The translations under genes and the position numbers were made by a program. The notes beneath the pieces are model-generated. The model did no database searches and was not told where the DNA came from. It was given only the letters and a program-made list of their open reading frames with translations. Shown in pieces: positions 1-12,596 of a stretch of DNA of 64,000 nt; positions within the stretch are counted from its first letter, which is position 1, and each line of letters starts with the position of its first letter. Source of the stretch: Diadema setosum (lineage: Eukaryota > Echinodermata > Echinoidea > Diadematoida > Diadematidae); contig CM067067.1 of assembly GCA_033980235.1 (NCBI GenBank), forward strand, positions 8,578,047 through 8,642,046. The letters are read 5' to 3'.

Positions 1-576
1 GTGTACTTTGAAAACAAAACATACCTGTTTCAATAACCTCAAAATATCATGTTTAAGAACTCCCGCCAGCAAGTGAAAACCACTTTTATCATAGACATGA
101 ATAATTTTTGAAAAGTCCTTGCCTTGATAGTGAAATTTACTCTCCTACACATGCATGCAGTCTATTCAAACATGACATTGTCTTTATTTATTTACATAAT
201 GTTCTCAGTGATGTACGTAGGAAAGCATGACACTGCTAGGAGTACAATACGTGCTAGAAGTGTTCAGGGAGGCACTTTGCTATCACCTCAGCACAGTGAG
301 GTGAACGTAAGCCAAAACTAACTAGGAGGATTTCCTCTTCGTCTGCAACCATTACTCATACTGACTGTGTCTGCAGTCTGTCTACACTTTGCTTGAGTGA
401 CTGCAGGTCTCTGAGCAGCTTCACTACAGTGTATTACTATAGTGGGAGCTCTGTAAAGTTGATCTCGATCCCCCACCCCTGCTTTCCCTTCTCCACTGTT
501 TCTTTTGTCCTCCCTTTCTCCATTTATCCATCTCACCGTTCATGAGTCTTGTATTGTCACACCACTTTCACTCTTA

Positions 577-990
577 TTAAAGGACAAGTGCACCTTCATA
601 TACATGAGGACTGAGAGAATGCAGCAATATTAGTAGAACACATCAGTGAAAGTTTGGGGGAAATTGGACAGTGCATTCAAAAGTTACGAAGTTTTGAAGT
701 TTCATTGCCACTATCACTGGATGAGAAGACTACTATTAGTTGATGATGTCACATGCGTAGAATGGTATAAATCGATAAAAAGAAAATTCAACATATTTTC
801 ATGTTTCTCGCGTAATAAAAGGCACTTTGATTTGCCTCTTTCAGGAGATGGGGGGGGGGAATGATATTACCCTTGACATACATCAGTAGGAATGTCATTT
901 TTTTTTTCATACCAAACTTTCACTAGTGTGTTCTACAAATATTGCTGCAGTCTCTCAATCCACATGTATGAAGGTGAACTTGTCCTTTAA
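577..990. mobile_element. Foldback MITE, TTAA-flanked, ends AAGGACAAGT
   Basis: Inverted ends TTAAAGGACAAGTGCACCTT and its near complement at 970-990 surround 414 bp with no coding capacity. The sub-terminal part (GAATGCAGCAATATTAGTAG) also recurs inverted. A second, left-truncated copy is at 31185-31722. Confidence 0.8.
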
Positions 991-1002
991 AGGCAAATAC
1001 TG

Positions 1003-1219
1003 TATATGCCATATATTTCGCGAGTCTAAATTTTCGCGTATCGCACCTGAATTCCTGACGATTTTGCGATCATGGATCCCTGTACTGAACAGCGAAGTGT
1101 ACACGCGTACGTCACATAGGTCCTACACATTGGGATCATAGTCAATATTTTCGCGTGTCTTTAATTTCGCACATAGCAACTGACTCGCGAAATTCACGAA
1201 ATATTCCGTGTACACAATA
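1003..1219. repeat. Palindromic TACTGTATA-type element
   Basis: TACTGTATATGCCATATATT opens the element, and arms with CGCGAGTCTAAATTTTCGCG and the inverse (CGCGAAATTCACGAAATATT) follow. Related copies are at 3615-3865, 16126-16345 and 57162-57392. Confidence 0.65.
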
Positions 1220-1708
1220 TGCATTCTTTATCATCCATGTCATGTCTGTTACTATACTCTCTTGTGAAATTTGTTCCCTTCTTCCTCTTCTTGCAGTCCC
1301 TTTTATTCATCTTGCTTGGACCACCACTTCCTCATGAAAGAGAAAAAGAGGAAGGTCAAAGCCTTTATTGTTGGCATGTAAATTATACTGCTCTGGGATG
1401 CTAATGAGTATTCCATTTTAATACTAGGTGTCATAAAATAGTTTCACTTTTTGCTCCTGCAGCTTTAGTAGATCTTTGTTTCCCAGCCAGCCTTTGCACC
1501 ACAGTGACACATCAAATTTGTCATTAAGCTGAGGGTGCTACGTGATGACTAGACATGTAGCCCTTTGAACAGCCCAGACTTGTAGTTGACAACATCAGTC
1601 AATCAGCCATGTCAGATCATGCAAACCCAACTCCAAAACATGAGACTTGAAAAAAAGAATTGAACTTACCTTTAAAGTATCAAGATCATGAAATGTAGCA
1701 TGCAACTA

Positions 1709-2846
1709 AGACCCCGTTCACAGTGCGAGGCTCGGCCGCGGCCGAGCCCAGCCCCGCTTCAGTGTAAACGCGCAAAAGGCCAAATGCGAGGCCAAAATTG
1801 GCCTCGCATTTGGCCTCGCTCTGGAGGTGGTCTCGGCCGCGGCTCGGCCGCGGCCGAGCCCGGCCTTTTCTTGGACCCCGTTTACAGTGCGGGGCCGGGC
1901 TCGGGCGCGGCTCGGCTGCGGCCAAGCCCGGCCTCAATTGCGCGGCCGAGCCTCGCAATTTTGTCCGTTTACACTGCTGGGCTCGGCCGCGCTTTCGATT
2001 CAAACCTTTCATTATTTGGTCGTAGTGGTGTCTGCTTGTAAACTAACGCAATTTGGTATTGTCTGGTTTTCAGACCCTTTGCCAACTGAATTCCGTGGCG
2101 ACGAAGTCGCCGTTCGGGCAAAGGCCTTTGCCGAAGGAATAAAATCCTTTGCATGACAAAACCACCTTAAACTATACTTGTTTTCGACGTTGAGGGGGTT
2201 AATATCCTGAACAGCGAAAGATACAGGCAGAGGGTTTGGAAGCCAGACTAAAACTGGCCGCGCAATTGGCCCAGTTTGCGTTTACACCAAGAAAAGGCCG
2301 GGCTCGGCCGCGGCTCGGCCGCGGCCGAGACCACCTCCAGAGCGAGGCCAAATGCGAGGCCAATTTTGGCCTCGCAATGGCCTTTTGCGTGTTTACACTG
2401 AAGCGGGGCTGGACTCGGCCGCGGCCGAGCCTCGCACTGTAAACGGGGTCTTGGTGTAAACGCAAACTGGGCCAAATGCGCGGCCAATCTTGGTCTGGCT
2501 TCCAAACCCTCTGCATGTATATTTTGCTATTCAGGATATTAACCCCCTCAACGTCGAAAACTAGTATAGTTTAAGGTGGTTTTGTCCTGCAAAGGATTCT
2601 TTCCTTCGGCAAAGGCCTTTGCCCGAACGGCGACTTCGTCGCCACGGAATTCATTTGGCAAAGGGTCTGAAAACCAGACAATGCCAAATTGCATTTGTTT
2701 ACAGGCAGAGCGCCACTACGACAAAATATTGAAAGGTTTGAATCAAAAGCGCGGCCGAGCCCGGCAGTGTAAACGGACAAAATTGCGGGGCCCGGCCTCG
2801 CAATTGAGGTTGAGCTCGGTCCAGTCCCGCACTGTAAACGGGGTCT
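1709..2846. mobile_element. Large GC-rich foldback element with nested unit
   Basis: The block 1875-2846 is one long inverted repeat: GACCCCGTTTACAGTGCGGG at the left pairs with GCACTGTAAACGGGGTC at the right. Inner arms containing AAATCCTTTGCATGACAAAA-like and GTTAATATCCTGA segments also pair. A unit of about 165 bp (CGGCCGCGG-rich) abuts the left end at 1709-1874 and is present inverted inside the centre (about 2285-2450). No protein coding is convincing; open frames across it are Arg/Pro/Ala-rich readings of the CGGCCG repeats. Confidence 0.8.
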
Positions 2847-3233
2847 ATGGTGGGGCACAAAACTTCTTTTATTTAGGTGCACAAAATTTGTGATATGAAT
2901 TTCATGAGAAGGGGAGGGGAGTGGGGATGTACCAATACTAAGTAGTTCTGATACATGCGTTAGCAGCATGGACCATGGTCTTGGCCATTTTTACAGATAT
3001 TTGTCATGACAGTGAGTAATCCCCATATTGCAGATGTAGAGTAGACAATACATGTAGGTATGAGATTGTATACAATGCTTGCATGTATGTAAGTGCAATA
3101 TATCATATGTTTCACTCTAACCACAGATATTGCAGTGTGGTTGACAATACATTCTTCAGCAATTTAGGTTTCTGAACTACTGTATTGATTCTCTCTAAAG
3201 AAAGTGTGGAGGTGATACATGTTTTATTTTTAT

Positions 3234-3258
3234 TGTGTGTGTGTGTGTGTGTGTGTGC
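3234..3258. repeat. (GT)n microsatellite
   Basis: About 12 GT units. A second and longer GT tract follows at 3439-3473. Confidence 0.9.
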
Positions 3259-3436
3259 AAGATATATTGTGTACACATGCAGCAGGAGTATTCTTGTTTG
3301 GTATGACATTCCAATATGTTTTTAGTTCAATGATTTGGCTGACCTGTGGCTGTACTTTTTCTTGGCTCTAGAGACATTTCGGTTTCATACAGTGAGCTAA
3401 TTTTGCTGCACATGCATTGCTTCGTAAGAGATACAT

Positions 3437-3438
<2 letters not shown>

Positions 3439-3473
<35 letters not shown>
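3439..3473. repeat. (TG)n microsatellite
   Basis: About 17 TG units between unremarkable AT-rich flanks. Confidence 0.9.
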
Positions 3474-3476
<3 letters not shown>

Positions 3477-3614
3477 TTTGTTTTACTTTTTTGTAATATG
3501 GAAGGGTAATGCATCCTTTCAATATCCAGAGTGCGTGCTAAGGCTCATATTCACCTAACGTATGATTGAAAACTGCTGGATGTGAAACAGAAAGTTATCA
3601 TTTATCTCTCCTCC

Positions 3615-3865
3615 ATACTGTATAGTATATATGCCATATATTTAGCGAGTCTAAATTTCACGAATCAGGACTTCCTGACAATTTCTGAGTGGTTAAATTT
3701 GCGATCGTGGAGTACTGCACTGAACAGAGAAATGTAAACATGTGAGTCACATTCATGTCGGGATCAGTGTCATTATTTTTGCATGTCTTTAATTTCGCAA
3801 ATAGCACCTTACGCACGAAATTCGTGAAAATAAGAACCTCGTGAAATATTTGGCGTATACAGTAT
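3615..3865. repeat. Palindromic TACTGTATA-type element
   Basis: TACTGTATAGTATATATGCC at the left is matched by GCGTATACAGTA at the right, with inner arms GCGAGTCTAAATTTCACG and CGTGAAATATTTGGCG. Same family as 1003-1219. Confidence 0.7.
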
Positions 3866-4354
3866 TTGCAGTATGACATGAAATCATTACCATACTAGTA
3901 TGGTCAATTATTTTTTCATATTATTTTGAATCTGAAATATTCATATGAAAATCTTTCCAATATTGTAAAAATACCAATTTACAACTTTCAAGAATACACT
4001 TCAATTCTATCCAGTGTGTGTGTGTGTATGGGTGTGTGTGTGTGCATGCGGATGTGCATTATTTCAGATTAGAAATAAAAAGTGAACTTAAAGGCCTGTC
4101 CAAAGAGGGCACTGTTCATGTTTAGCATGTGGAAGTGTGTTGTGTGAGTCTAATCAAGCTCCTTGGTCTAATCTATGTGTTGAGACAACCAAACTGTAGC
4201 TGATGGTAGCTGAAATCTATTTTATTTGTGTATTTATATAATATACCATGTATACGTATTTGGTGCTGAGTTTTTCTCTTATAATTAAAGGTCAGCATAT
4301 TTAATATGTGAGTACTGAATCGTTATGATGCTAAGATTATTGAGAGAAGTACAG

Positions 4355-4709
4355 TTAAAGGGGAAGGCTAGTAGCTGATCAGTGGGAATCAGTGAAAATG
4401 CTGAGAGATGATTGTTCCAATCCTTATGGGATTCATTGAAGAGTTCATTGTATATCTATTGTTGTGTGAAAATGATTTGCTTCAGAATGGTCTCATATTC
4501 AAGTAATGTGCAGTTTAATGCTTCCAGGTTAGCGTCCCTGGTCAGTGACGGAGTATTAATCTGCACATTACTTGAATATGTGACCGTTCTGAAGCAAATC
4601 ATTTTCACACAACAATAGATATACAATGAACTCTTGAATGAATCCCATAAGGATTGGAACAATCATCTCCACTGATTCCCACTGATCAGTTACTAGCCTT
4701 CCCCTTTAA
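4355..4709. mobile_element. Foldback MITE, TTAA-flanked, ends AGGGGAAGGCTAGTA
   Basis: The arms are inverted over roughly 150 bp each (AGCTGATCAGTGGGAATCAG at the left, its complement before 4709), with a loop near GGTTAGCGTCCCTGGTCAGTG. Both ends show TTAA. A degraded copy lies at 30130-30485. Confidence 0.85.
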
Positions 4710-5153
4710 ATACAGTAATTTGAAAGTATTCAGTTTTGATATTTGATGTGGTATAACAGATGATTTGGCAATCAGTGATATGTTTTATGAATATGTAAGC
4801 AAATTGTGTGACAATCTTTGAAATTGTGAACTTGTACCTTGCTCATTTCAGTGTCAAAACAAACCCCAAAAGCCGTAAAACTTGACCAGCTGTGAAATTT
4901 CCCTACGTGATGGTGTACATGTATGTGTTTTAATATGTACAGTTTGTGGAACTTGTGATGGAGAGTTCATGTCACATAAGCTGCATGCAGTGTGAGATGC
5001 ATTTTATTGAGTCATTACCTATTACCACCCATGTGCTTTCAGAGGTTTTGCAATAATGCATACAAAAAAAAGTTCTTTTGTCTGTTTCCATGGCAACACT
5101 TGATCAATCACCTTCTGTGTGTCCTTTTTCTGTCCTCCTCTTCACAATTACAG

Positions 5154-5209
5154 CCTACTCTGGCAACCAGCCCAAACAACCTGTAGGATCACTATTTGAT
5201 CCTCAGATG
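5154..5209 (+). CDS. LASP1: LASP copy A, linker exon
   Basis: The acceptor is ttacag and the donor ATG|gtaagt. The reading frame gives [18 protein letters not shown] after a split first codon, the variable linker between the nebulin repeats and the SH3 domain. The exon leaves in phase 0, matching the next exon. Confidence 0.75.
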
Positions 5210-6124
5210 GTAAGTGATTTTTTAAGAGAACAAAAAGAAAAAAGGAAGGGTAGGGAAATGATCTTGTACATGTGTGTGCTTTGTTTGTCATGTGTATTGT
5301 ATGATTGAAAGGCTGTAGAATCAAACAGGTTACAGAATAAAAAATATCTCCCCCCCCCCCAATCCCTCTTCCTGGTAGCACTTTATGCTCAACACTTGTA
5401 TTTGCCCACTTTATTAAAAGAGACTAAAAGTAAATAGCTGCTTGATGTCAATCTCTAAACAGCTTAAAGATGTGAAAGCCTAGCACGTGCTGTAGTAATT
5501 TCGAGTGATAGTTGATTGATACTGAAATTTTAGTGAATACTTGTTTTGGTTTTGTTCTAGAGTGGTGAAAGTGGTTTCTTAATGATTACCAGTTTGTTGC
5601 CATGGACTCGAATTAGAAATACCTCTCATATGGCATGCTGATTTGAAACTGAAAATATTTTTCTTGGGAATTATGACTGCAACAGATATAGAATTTAGAA
5701 AAAAAAAATATCAGCTTGAGATATTGACATGCTTTTGCTGACCAAAAATTTGCCATCTTTTCTTTCCTTTTGAGGAAGGGTATTAGAGATTCCCTTCACA
5801 GATTTGCACACAAGTTCATATAACTGCACTTGACTTTGAAGATGGCTTTCGAAGAGTAGTTGCATTTTTCTTGTTTTAATTTGACAGCAGAGGCAACCGG
5901 CTCCACCCCCACAGCAGGCCCCTCCTCAGAACTATGGGGGCGGCAGGCAGCAGAAGTACCGCGCCATGTACGACTACAATGCCGCAGACAGCGACGAGGT
6001 CTCATTTCGGGAGGGCGACTTGGTCGTCAACTGGCAGCACATTGACGAGGGCTGGATGACGGGAACCGTGGAGAGGACAGGGCAGACAGGAATGCTACCC
6101 TCAAACTACGTTGAGCTCGTATAG
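5154..6124 (+). CDS. LASP1: LASP-type LIM/nebulin/SH3 protein, copy A (3' part: linker and SH3 domain)
   Basis: Two coding exons at 5154-5209 and 5888-6124 form the C-terminal end of a LASP-family actin-binding adaptor. The first (18 codons, entered in phase 1) is a Gln/Pro-containing linker. The second (78 residues plus TAG) is a Pro/Gln stretch followed by a complete SH3 domain with the ALYDY-type motif [17 protein letters not shown], the GW pair in [13 protein letters not shown] and the final [13 protein letters not shown] proteins use the SH3 domain to bind proline-rich partners such as zyxin at focal adhesions and actin structures; that role is family knowledge. The match to vertebrate LASP1 is residue for residue over long runs. 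The LIM and nebulin-repeat exons must lie to the left of the window, so this gene is partial. The SH3 domain is in a single exon here, unlike copy B downstream. Confidence 0.9.
5888..6124 (+). CDS. LASP1: LASP copy A, terminal SH3 exon
   Basis: The acceptor ttgacag precedes CAG AGG CAA CCG, and the frame stays open for 78 codons to TAG at 6122-6124. The whole SH3 domain lies in this exon. Using the second AG three bases later would only drop one Gln. Confidence 0.92.
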   Translation, partial: QRQPAPPPQQAPPQNYGGGRQQKYRAMYDYNAADSDEVSFREGDLVVNWQHIDEGWMTGTVERTGQTGMLPSNYVELV

Positions 6125-7390
6125 ACGACTCCATAGCGTTAGACGACCCATAACGTTTTTTTTTTTTTTTTTTTTACTGCGTCGGCATTAGATATATTGG
6201 AAGCGTTGAAAAGAAGACACACTGTGAATGGTGGCTCATGGTCAAAACACATTGTCAATGAATCAATTCGATTGAATCTGCTACTTTTTGTTTCTTTTAC
6301 TCTTGTGGGGATGTATGCGATACAAGTCCCTGATGCGAATGGCCTAGTGCATGTGATACATTGGCTTCCCAAACTACATCATGATAGGCCTCGTTGGCAG
6401 CACTAATCGTTCCAAAAAGCAGTGTGAGGGAAATCCGGTCTGATTATGACAGTGGTAATGAAAAGCAATGGTATGAAATGTGTATTATCCTATTTTTTTT
6501 TTCCTTCACATGGTGTGTTGTAAAAATTGTATTTATATATTGCCAGGAACAAAGGAAACTTCCCATGTAAAAAAAAAAAAAAAAAAAAAAAAAGTCATTA
6601 TGGCACTCTTTATGCACAGACATGCATAAATGAAGAATGAACAAATAAATCCTTGTACAACACACATTATTTTGGAGCGTCAGTTCCAAAGTGGCATGAA
6701 CAGCTCATTGTAGATGTAACAACTCAGCATACTTTTTTTGATGCGATACTTGTGATTCTTTTTGTTTTTTTGTCAGTCTTGCCAAAAAAATTGAAAGATG
6801 AAACAGACGTCTAATTTATCATGTTGTTATATGCCACTTTTTATATCTCAGTCATTACACTAATTGTCATAGCCCATTGCCAGTGCAGGCTTGTGTAGAA
6901 GATGAAACCTGTCCCTGTGTGGCCTCACATCAGTTTCATTGAGGGTGTCTGAACATTGAGAATTGAAATGCCTCAACCAGAAATATTGCTGAAACTATCT
7001 ACATGTCACTAGGGCGATTTTTTCAGTTTTATTTTTTTGAAATGCATGTTTAATGAAATGTTAAGATTGCTATTAAACAACTGATACTGGATATGGCAAG
7101 TGCGGTCAAGCCGTTGTTACATATTTTGTACTTTCTCATATGTCTTGTGAAGTTGGATTGTACAGTTTTATTTTGTGTTTTTGACCTCAACAAATATCTG
7201 ATAATTTCCATGACAACCGAGTGATAACAAGTTCAGCAAGTGATTCCTCCATTTGCTGTGGGTAGAAAGGAGTAGAACACGATCTTTCAAAATGGTCAAT
7301 TTCATACCTTACTTCTTGTGCTGTTCCTTGCATCTATAGGGACACAACACATGTTTTCTTGTTTGTGATAATAAAATGTTTGTGTCACAG
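6125..7390 (+). other. Probable 3' untranslated region of LASP copy A
   Basis: AT-rich sequence with homopolymer T and A runs follows the stop. Poly(A) signals AATAAA occur at 6644-6649 and 7370-7375; the second would give a 3' UTR of about 1.25 kb. No coding signal is seen. Extent is inferred from the poly(A) hexamers only. Confidence 0.5.
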
Positions 7391-8040
7391 GGTATCCCAG
7401 TGTTCGAAATAGGCATCTGCGTTTGACTTTAGGTATGTCAGAGTTTTGCTGTATGCACTGAAGTACTGCTGAATTCTTCTGGAATAGCCATCTTTGCTAT
7501 TGCTATCCTTTGATGCAATTCTTCAAAATCATTTAGGCCAAGTAAAAAAAGAAACCAGTTTCTCGTCCTCGCGCGCATCGATTTTGGCCGCCGCATCGAT
7601 TTTTTTACTATTTACTATTTTCAAAATGGCGCTGAAAATACCAAGAAATTCATAATTTTCGTCCCAGCCCGCTCCCCGGCCGCATCGATTTTCAGTTGCC
7701 GCATCGACTTTTTTGATATTTACTATTTTTTTCGGCCGTGTCTGTAACTTGCTAGCTGTCCAAATCGGGTCCCCAGGCCATCGCACGCATGAACACATTC
7801 GAATGTGTAGAGGCCCGTACACTCTGCTCTGTAACGTTACATCTGACGGCGATGTATTTTGAAGAGAAAATGAGTGCGCTTTTCCGGCAAATGTGGAATT
7901 ATAAAATGGGTGTATCTACAAAATAAATAACTAGTATTCCACGGATTCTGGTTTGTATCGTATTTCTGCGGGATCTACTTTTCTATACGACGTAAATTCA
8001 CGGACACGGCCGTGAATCGTAACATCTGTAGTGTGGTATA

Positions 8041-8225
8041 CAGGGCAGGGGAAGCTCGGTATATAAAACGAACACTGCTATAACGAGATATCGGTTATTA
8101 CGAGGAAATTTTCCCGGTCCCAAATTTCCTTCCACACAAGTCCATTATGTAAAATGCTACTCTTATAGCGAGATCGGCTATAACGAAATAACTGCTATAA
8201 CGAGATAAATTTTGTGATTTCCAAA
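8041..8225. repeat. Repeat with CTATAACGAGATATCGGTTA units
   Basis: Contains three variants of a TATAACGAGATA unit and CGGTCCCAAAT. The same block, in the same orientation, recurs at 9336-9412 (ATAGCGAGATATCGGCTATA, CGGTCCCGACC), so the two may bound one element or be two copies. Confidence 0.55.
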
Positions 8226-11200
8226 CAAAGAAAAACAAAGCCAATCAAACCTGATATATATATATAGCGAGGTAAAGCAAAATGTCTTCGGGTAAAGCTT
8301 AACTTTAATTTCATTTTCATTTTATTGTTTCTGTATGGCACAATATAATCAACTCTGATCACTTTCAGAAATAAACATATGATTCATAATAATTCATGGC
8401 TGATTTTGCACATGACAGGTAATCAAATCTTAGTGACAAAGAACAAAGACATAATGATAATAAACAAAAAGTCAAGGTACCATACAGGAGGATCCCCAGT
8501 AAGCCAAGCTTGATATTGGGGCCTCATACACAGATAAATGAATAAACAGTTTCAACCAACTGTCGGTTCACTTAACTACAACAAGACAAACTAGTTTTAC
8601 ACAACAAAAACAGTTACATAACAAAACATACACGGACATACGCAGGTGATGCTAAGAAAGAAAAATAAAGAAGAAGGGGACAGCGATAATGAAAGATGGT
8701 GAGAAAGAACAGGAGAACTTCGCCTGTGCTATCACGGTCCCAGATTGTAAAGCTCGATGCGCCAAAAACTGTCTTGTACACACACATTTTCTTCATGACA
8801 GTTCACTCTACAGCTAGCACCGCATGTTGTACGTGTATATGTGTGTGTGTGTGTGCGCGCACTGATACATGCAGAAAATGTGGTGGAACTGCCGTATACT
8901 TGACATCATCATGACGTTTAGCAAGTGTGAGGCAATCTGATGCTGTGATTGGCTTTCTACGTAGGGAATTCCCAATCTACACACACACAGTCATAATGTA
9001 CATTACAGAATGTGTCACACACACACAGGATTGTGCAGACCATATTCAAGCTTTCCACACACAACACCCATACCATAACCACATACCAATCCACAAACGA
9101 TCTTCACACAATCGCAAGCTATGTAGATTTACAAATTCAAACATCTATTCTACAATTGATAAGAAAAACATTCTTGATATCGGATTTCATTGGCGAAAAA
9201 ACATCTTCTTACCCATAAAGGTGAGTAATTACCTCACACACATTAGCAAGTTATCAGTATTGATTGAAAGAAGATGGGTAGTCCCACGTGTGCAAATTAA
9301 TGTCTTTATGTTATGCCTTCTTTTATGCCTACTGATATAGCGAGATATCGGCTATAACGAGGAACACGACTCGGTCCCGACCATCTTGTTATATCGAGTT
9401 TCCACTTGTACAATCATCATCCAAATGATGAGTGATTATCAAACGTCTTTTTAGAACATGAAGAAACATCTTTGTTTGCTATAATGCCATAAATTGTATC
9501 ATTTTGACATCCATCTGCAATTGTACAAGCCAGTTTCCAGTTGAAGGTGCTACAATTGTACTGTGAAGAAATGCATAATTATACATACACTGTACCAGCT
9601 GTGTGGACACAAAATGTCACAAACACAATAATAAATAAAGCAGTGTTTTGAATATAATGGAATTTATTTCAGTCGTACATTTGTTGAAAGACATGTTTCA
9701 TACCTGTTTCAATTAATAGCACGATATATCAGAATGCAAGTACACTGGTATCAGAAATGCCATTACAACACTAAATACCAGTATTAAGATGGTCATTTTC
9801 CCTTGACATCTGTATGGAAAGAAAAAGCAAATGTATTTCTGCATGCATGAAGTTTCATTTCAAGTATGGTACATATATCTATTTGTTTGAAAATGTTTGA
9901 GAGTGCAGGCAAGACATACACTTGGGACCTGGTCTCTCATAACACAGCTACCACTTGACAGAGTGATATTCATTTCATAAATTGGATATAGAAAATAGTA
10001 AAGCCCTCTCTCGTTACTTTTCTCAGAATTACCGGACGAGAAACACATATTACTTTCATTTTGACAATCCTCGAAAAAATAGTAAGATATCAAATAGTAA
10101 GGACCTCCCTCATCGCCTTGCTCAAAAAACCTGGACGAGAAACTACTTTCTTTTTTTACTTGGCCTTATAGTGTTAAAGGCCATGATACCACTGAGCATG
10201 AATTAGCAGATCTCTTGAAGTTGCTAGTGGAGCCTATTAAGGATGAATATAGAGACTAAATCTTGTAATATAGTGAGGAAGAACAATTAAGGCTGAACTT
10301 TTTAACGTTATCACTGTCTTACCATTATCACTGCTTCCACATATGTGCGGACACTATACAGCTTCTTTGTATAATTTTAGGTTGGTAGAAGCAATTTTGA
10401 ATGTGTGATGTCAATTGCAAATATTTGATGTCTTTTGCACAATATATGGAATACCCACAGTGAAAATATTTTCTTCAATTTTAATACAATGGTGGTGTTT
10501 GTTTGTGCTTTCAAAGTATTATAAAGGTTTTATTGGGACAAGTTGTAGTTAAGGTCATATCTTAAAGTGAAGCAGATCTAAACTTGTCATTTCCTCTATC
10601 CAACACAATCACACACACACACACACACATACACACAATAACAACAACAGCAACAAAAAGTGGAAGATTAGAAGTACTGATTAGTTTTGCATTAGAAAAA
10701 GGTATCTGCTGCTGATCTAATTTTGTCTGCCTATGTATGTGTGTGTATGTGAGCATAGAGTGATATTACTAAACTTGCCTGTTAACAAAAAGAAACAGAA
10801 AAATGAAAACCATCCTAATGATTATTTCTGCAAAATGCCTCCTTGCACTGCTTGGATACAAGCACCAGTTTCTCATATGAAATTAATCTGAACGGAAATG
10901 AACCAACAAATGCCAATAAATTGAAGTACTCCATATGAATCACATTTCTCAAGAGTAAGTTTTATGGATAGTCTTAAAATAATGAGTATCTCCTGTGAAG
11001 CTAAGGTTGGAATGGCAGACACAAGAGTTACAGTACAGGGAGACAGAGAGGAGTCTGGCCCTCTAAAACACAACAAGTGCTGGCTCACCTGTCCACTTTT
11101 CATATTTTAGTTAGACTCAAGGAAGTGAGGGTTTAGAAACTGCCCAAACCCTTTACTCCATTTCAGAATCAGAGATTGCCCTCATTTTTTTGTTGATTTG

Positions 11201-12068
11201 GACTGTCTTTGTCAGATGACAAGGTACCATGTATGTATGATATGTATCTACCAAGCTCTTACATTGCATTTACTGCTGTGGTGTCTCATGCTCTAACGGG
11301 CCTTTATGTAACATACCCAATCGTGTATGCTTTATGAAAAATGTGTCAACACATTTGTTGAGTTCAATCATCAGCTTTGCAACCCTCCTCCCCCCCCCCC
11401 CCCCCCCCCGACATACACACATTCAGTGGAAGATTGCATGAAAAGGAGAAAGTCACCGAATGCACATGATTTAAACCAGAGTGGATAAAGAAGCATCCAG
11501 ATTATTGATATGCGGTCAATGCAAGCATTAGTTATGAGTGGTATATCTTACATTACTTTTTCATTTTCCCCAGTAGAAATAGCATTCGCATATTTAAAAA
11601 AAAAAAAAAAAAACCCAGATATCTTGCCTTAGTGAGAAAATCATATATATTACAAAGTATAAAAAGAAGAAAACCATGCCTTTCAAGCTTTCCTGAGGTA
11701 CACAACATATCGAATGATATATAGCTGTGTAGTTTACGTATATTATGTACCGTCTCTATTTTAATATCACCATTTCATGTCCATCCAGTGATGGAAACAA
11801 GAAATTGCTGTAAGAATCATGTATTGTAGAAACACAAATAAAGCACATTTCTACCCAGTTGTAAACTACGTGTACTTGGGTCTTTGGTCTCATGCCTTAT
11901 AAACGTCCGAGTCCATCTTTACATATGTATGCGCATGGCTCTTTGTTGTGTTGTAAGTTAGTGTTTCCTTATTATGCATAGAGTTTGTGTAATTGAGTGT
12001 GAGCTCATGGGCCTAGATGTGGTATGCTTGGTGTGTGGACATAACACCCGTTTACGATGTACTAGATA

Positions 12069-12200
12069 CCATACAATACAATACAATACAATACAATACA
12101 ATACAATATAATCGATCATGTATATAGCACTCTTACATAGTTGGTGACTGGTTTCAGAGCACTTTACAACAAAAATCAGTCACAGATTGGCATTAAAAAG
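12069..12200. repeat. Dispersed repeat preceded by (AATAC)n
   Basis: An ATACAATACAAT tract is followed by ATATAGCACTCTTACATAG, then GACTGGTTTCAGAGCACTTT and CAGTCACAGATTGGCAT. It aligns with 23547-23650 (TATATAGCGCCCTTACACAG, GACTGGTTTCACAGCACTT). It looks like a retroelement tail or a SINE; class not determined. Confidence 0.6.
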
Positions 12201-12422
12201 AATATCATGGCTACAGTTTGTGAAATCAGTTCACTTCAGATGTGAAAGAAAAAAGCGTTTAGAGCAATCAACAAAAGGAGGAGGAAAATATCTAATGTCC
12301 ATGTTGGGAATATGTTGCAGTTGGTTGCGACGTAGAAATGCTATTACCGGTAACTGGATGTGTAGTGGTTGCTGTGGTCTCTTGTACAGGACTAAAACTT
12401 GAGTAGTGCCAAAACAGGACCA

Positions 12423-12596
12423 GGGGGTGTTTCATTAAGCTGTTCTTAAAGTTATGAACCACTTAAGAACGACTGGAACACATTCTAATGGGCCGTACTT
12501 GTTAGAATATCAATAATTCAGCACAAGAACTGATCACCAGTCATTCTTAATTAAGTGGTTTGTAACTTTAAGAACAGCTTTATGACACACTCCCCA
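12423..12596. mobile_element. Short foldback MITE (GGGGTGTTTCATTAAGCTG)
   Basis: The left GTTCTTAAAGTTATGAACCA pairs with the right TGGTTTGTAACTTTAAGAAC, and the ends GGGGGTGT and ACACTCCCC are inverted. 174 bp, noncoding. Confidence 0.75.

Noticed and set aside
1686..2516. Overlapping open frames of 60-117 codons on both strands, rich in Arg, Pro and Ala
   Set aside because: They are readings of CGGCCG-rich foldback repeats in several frames at once, with no splice or family signal.
9336..9412. LTR retrotransposon bounded by the similar blocks at 8041 and 9336
   Set aside because: The blocks are short and imperfect, and no reverse transcriptase, primer-binding site or polypurine tract was seen between them.
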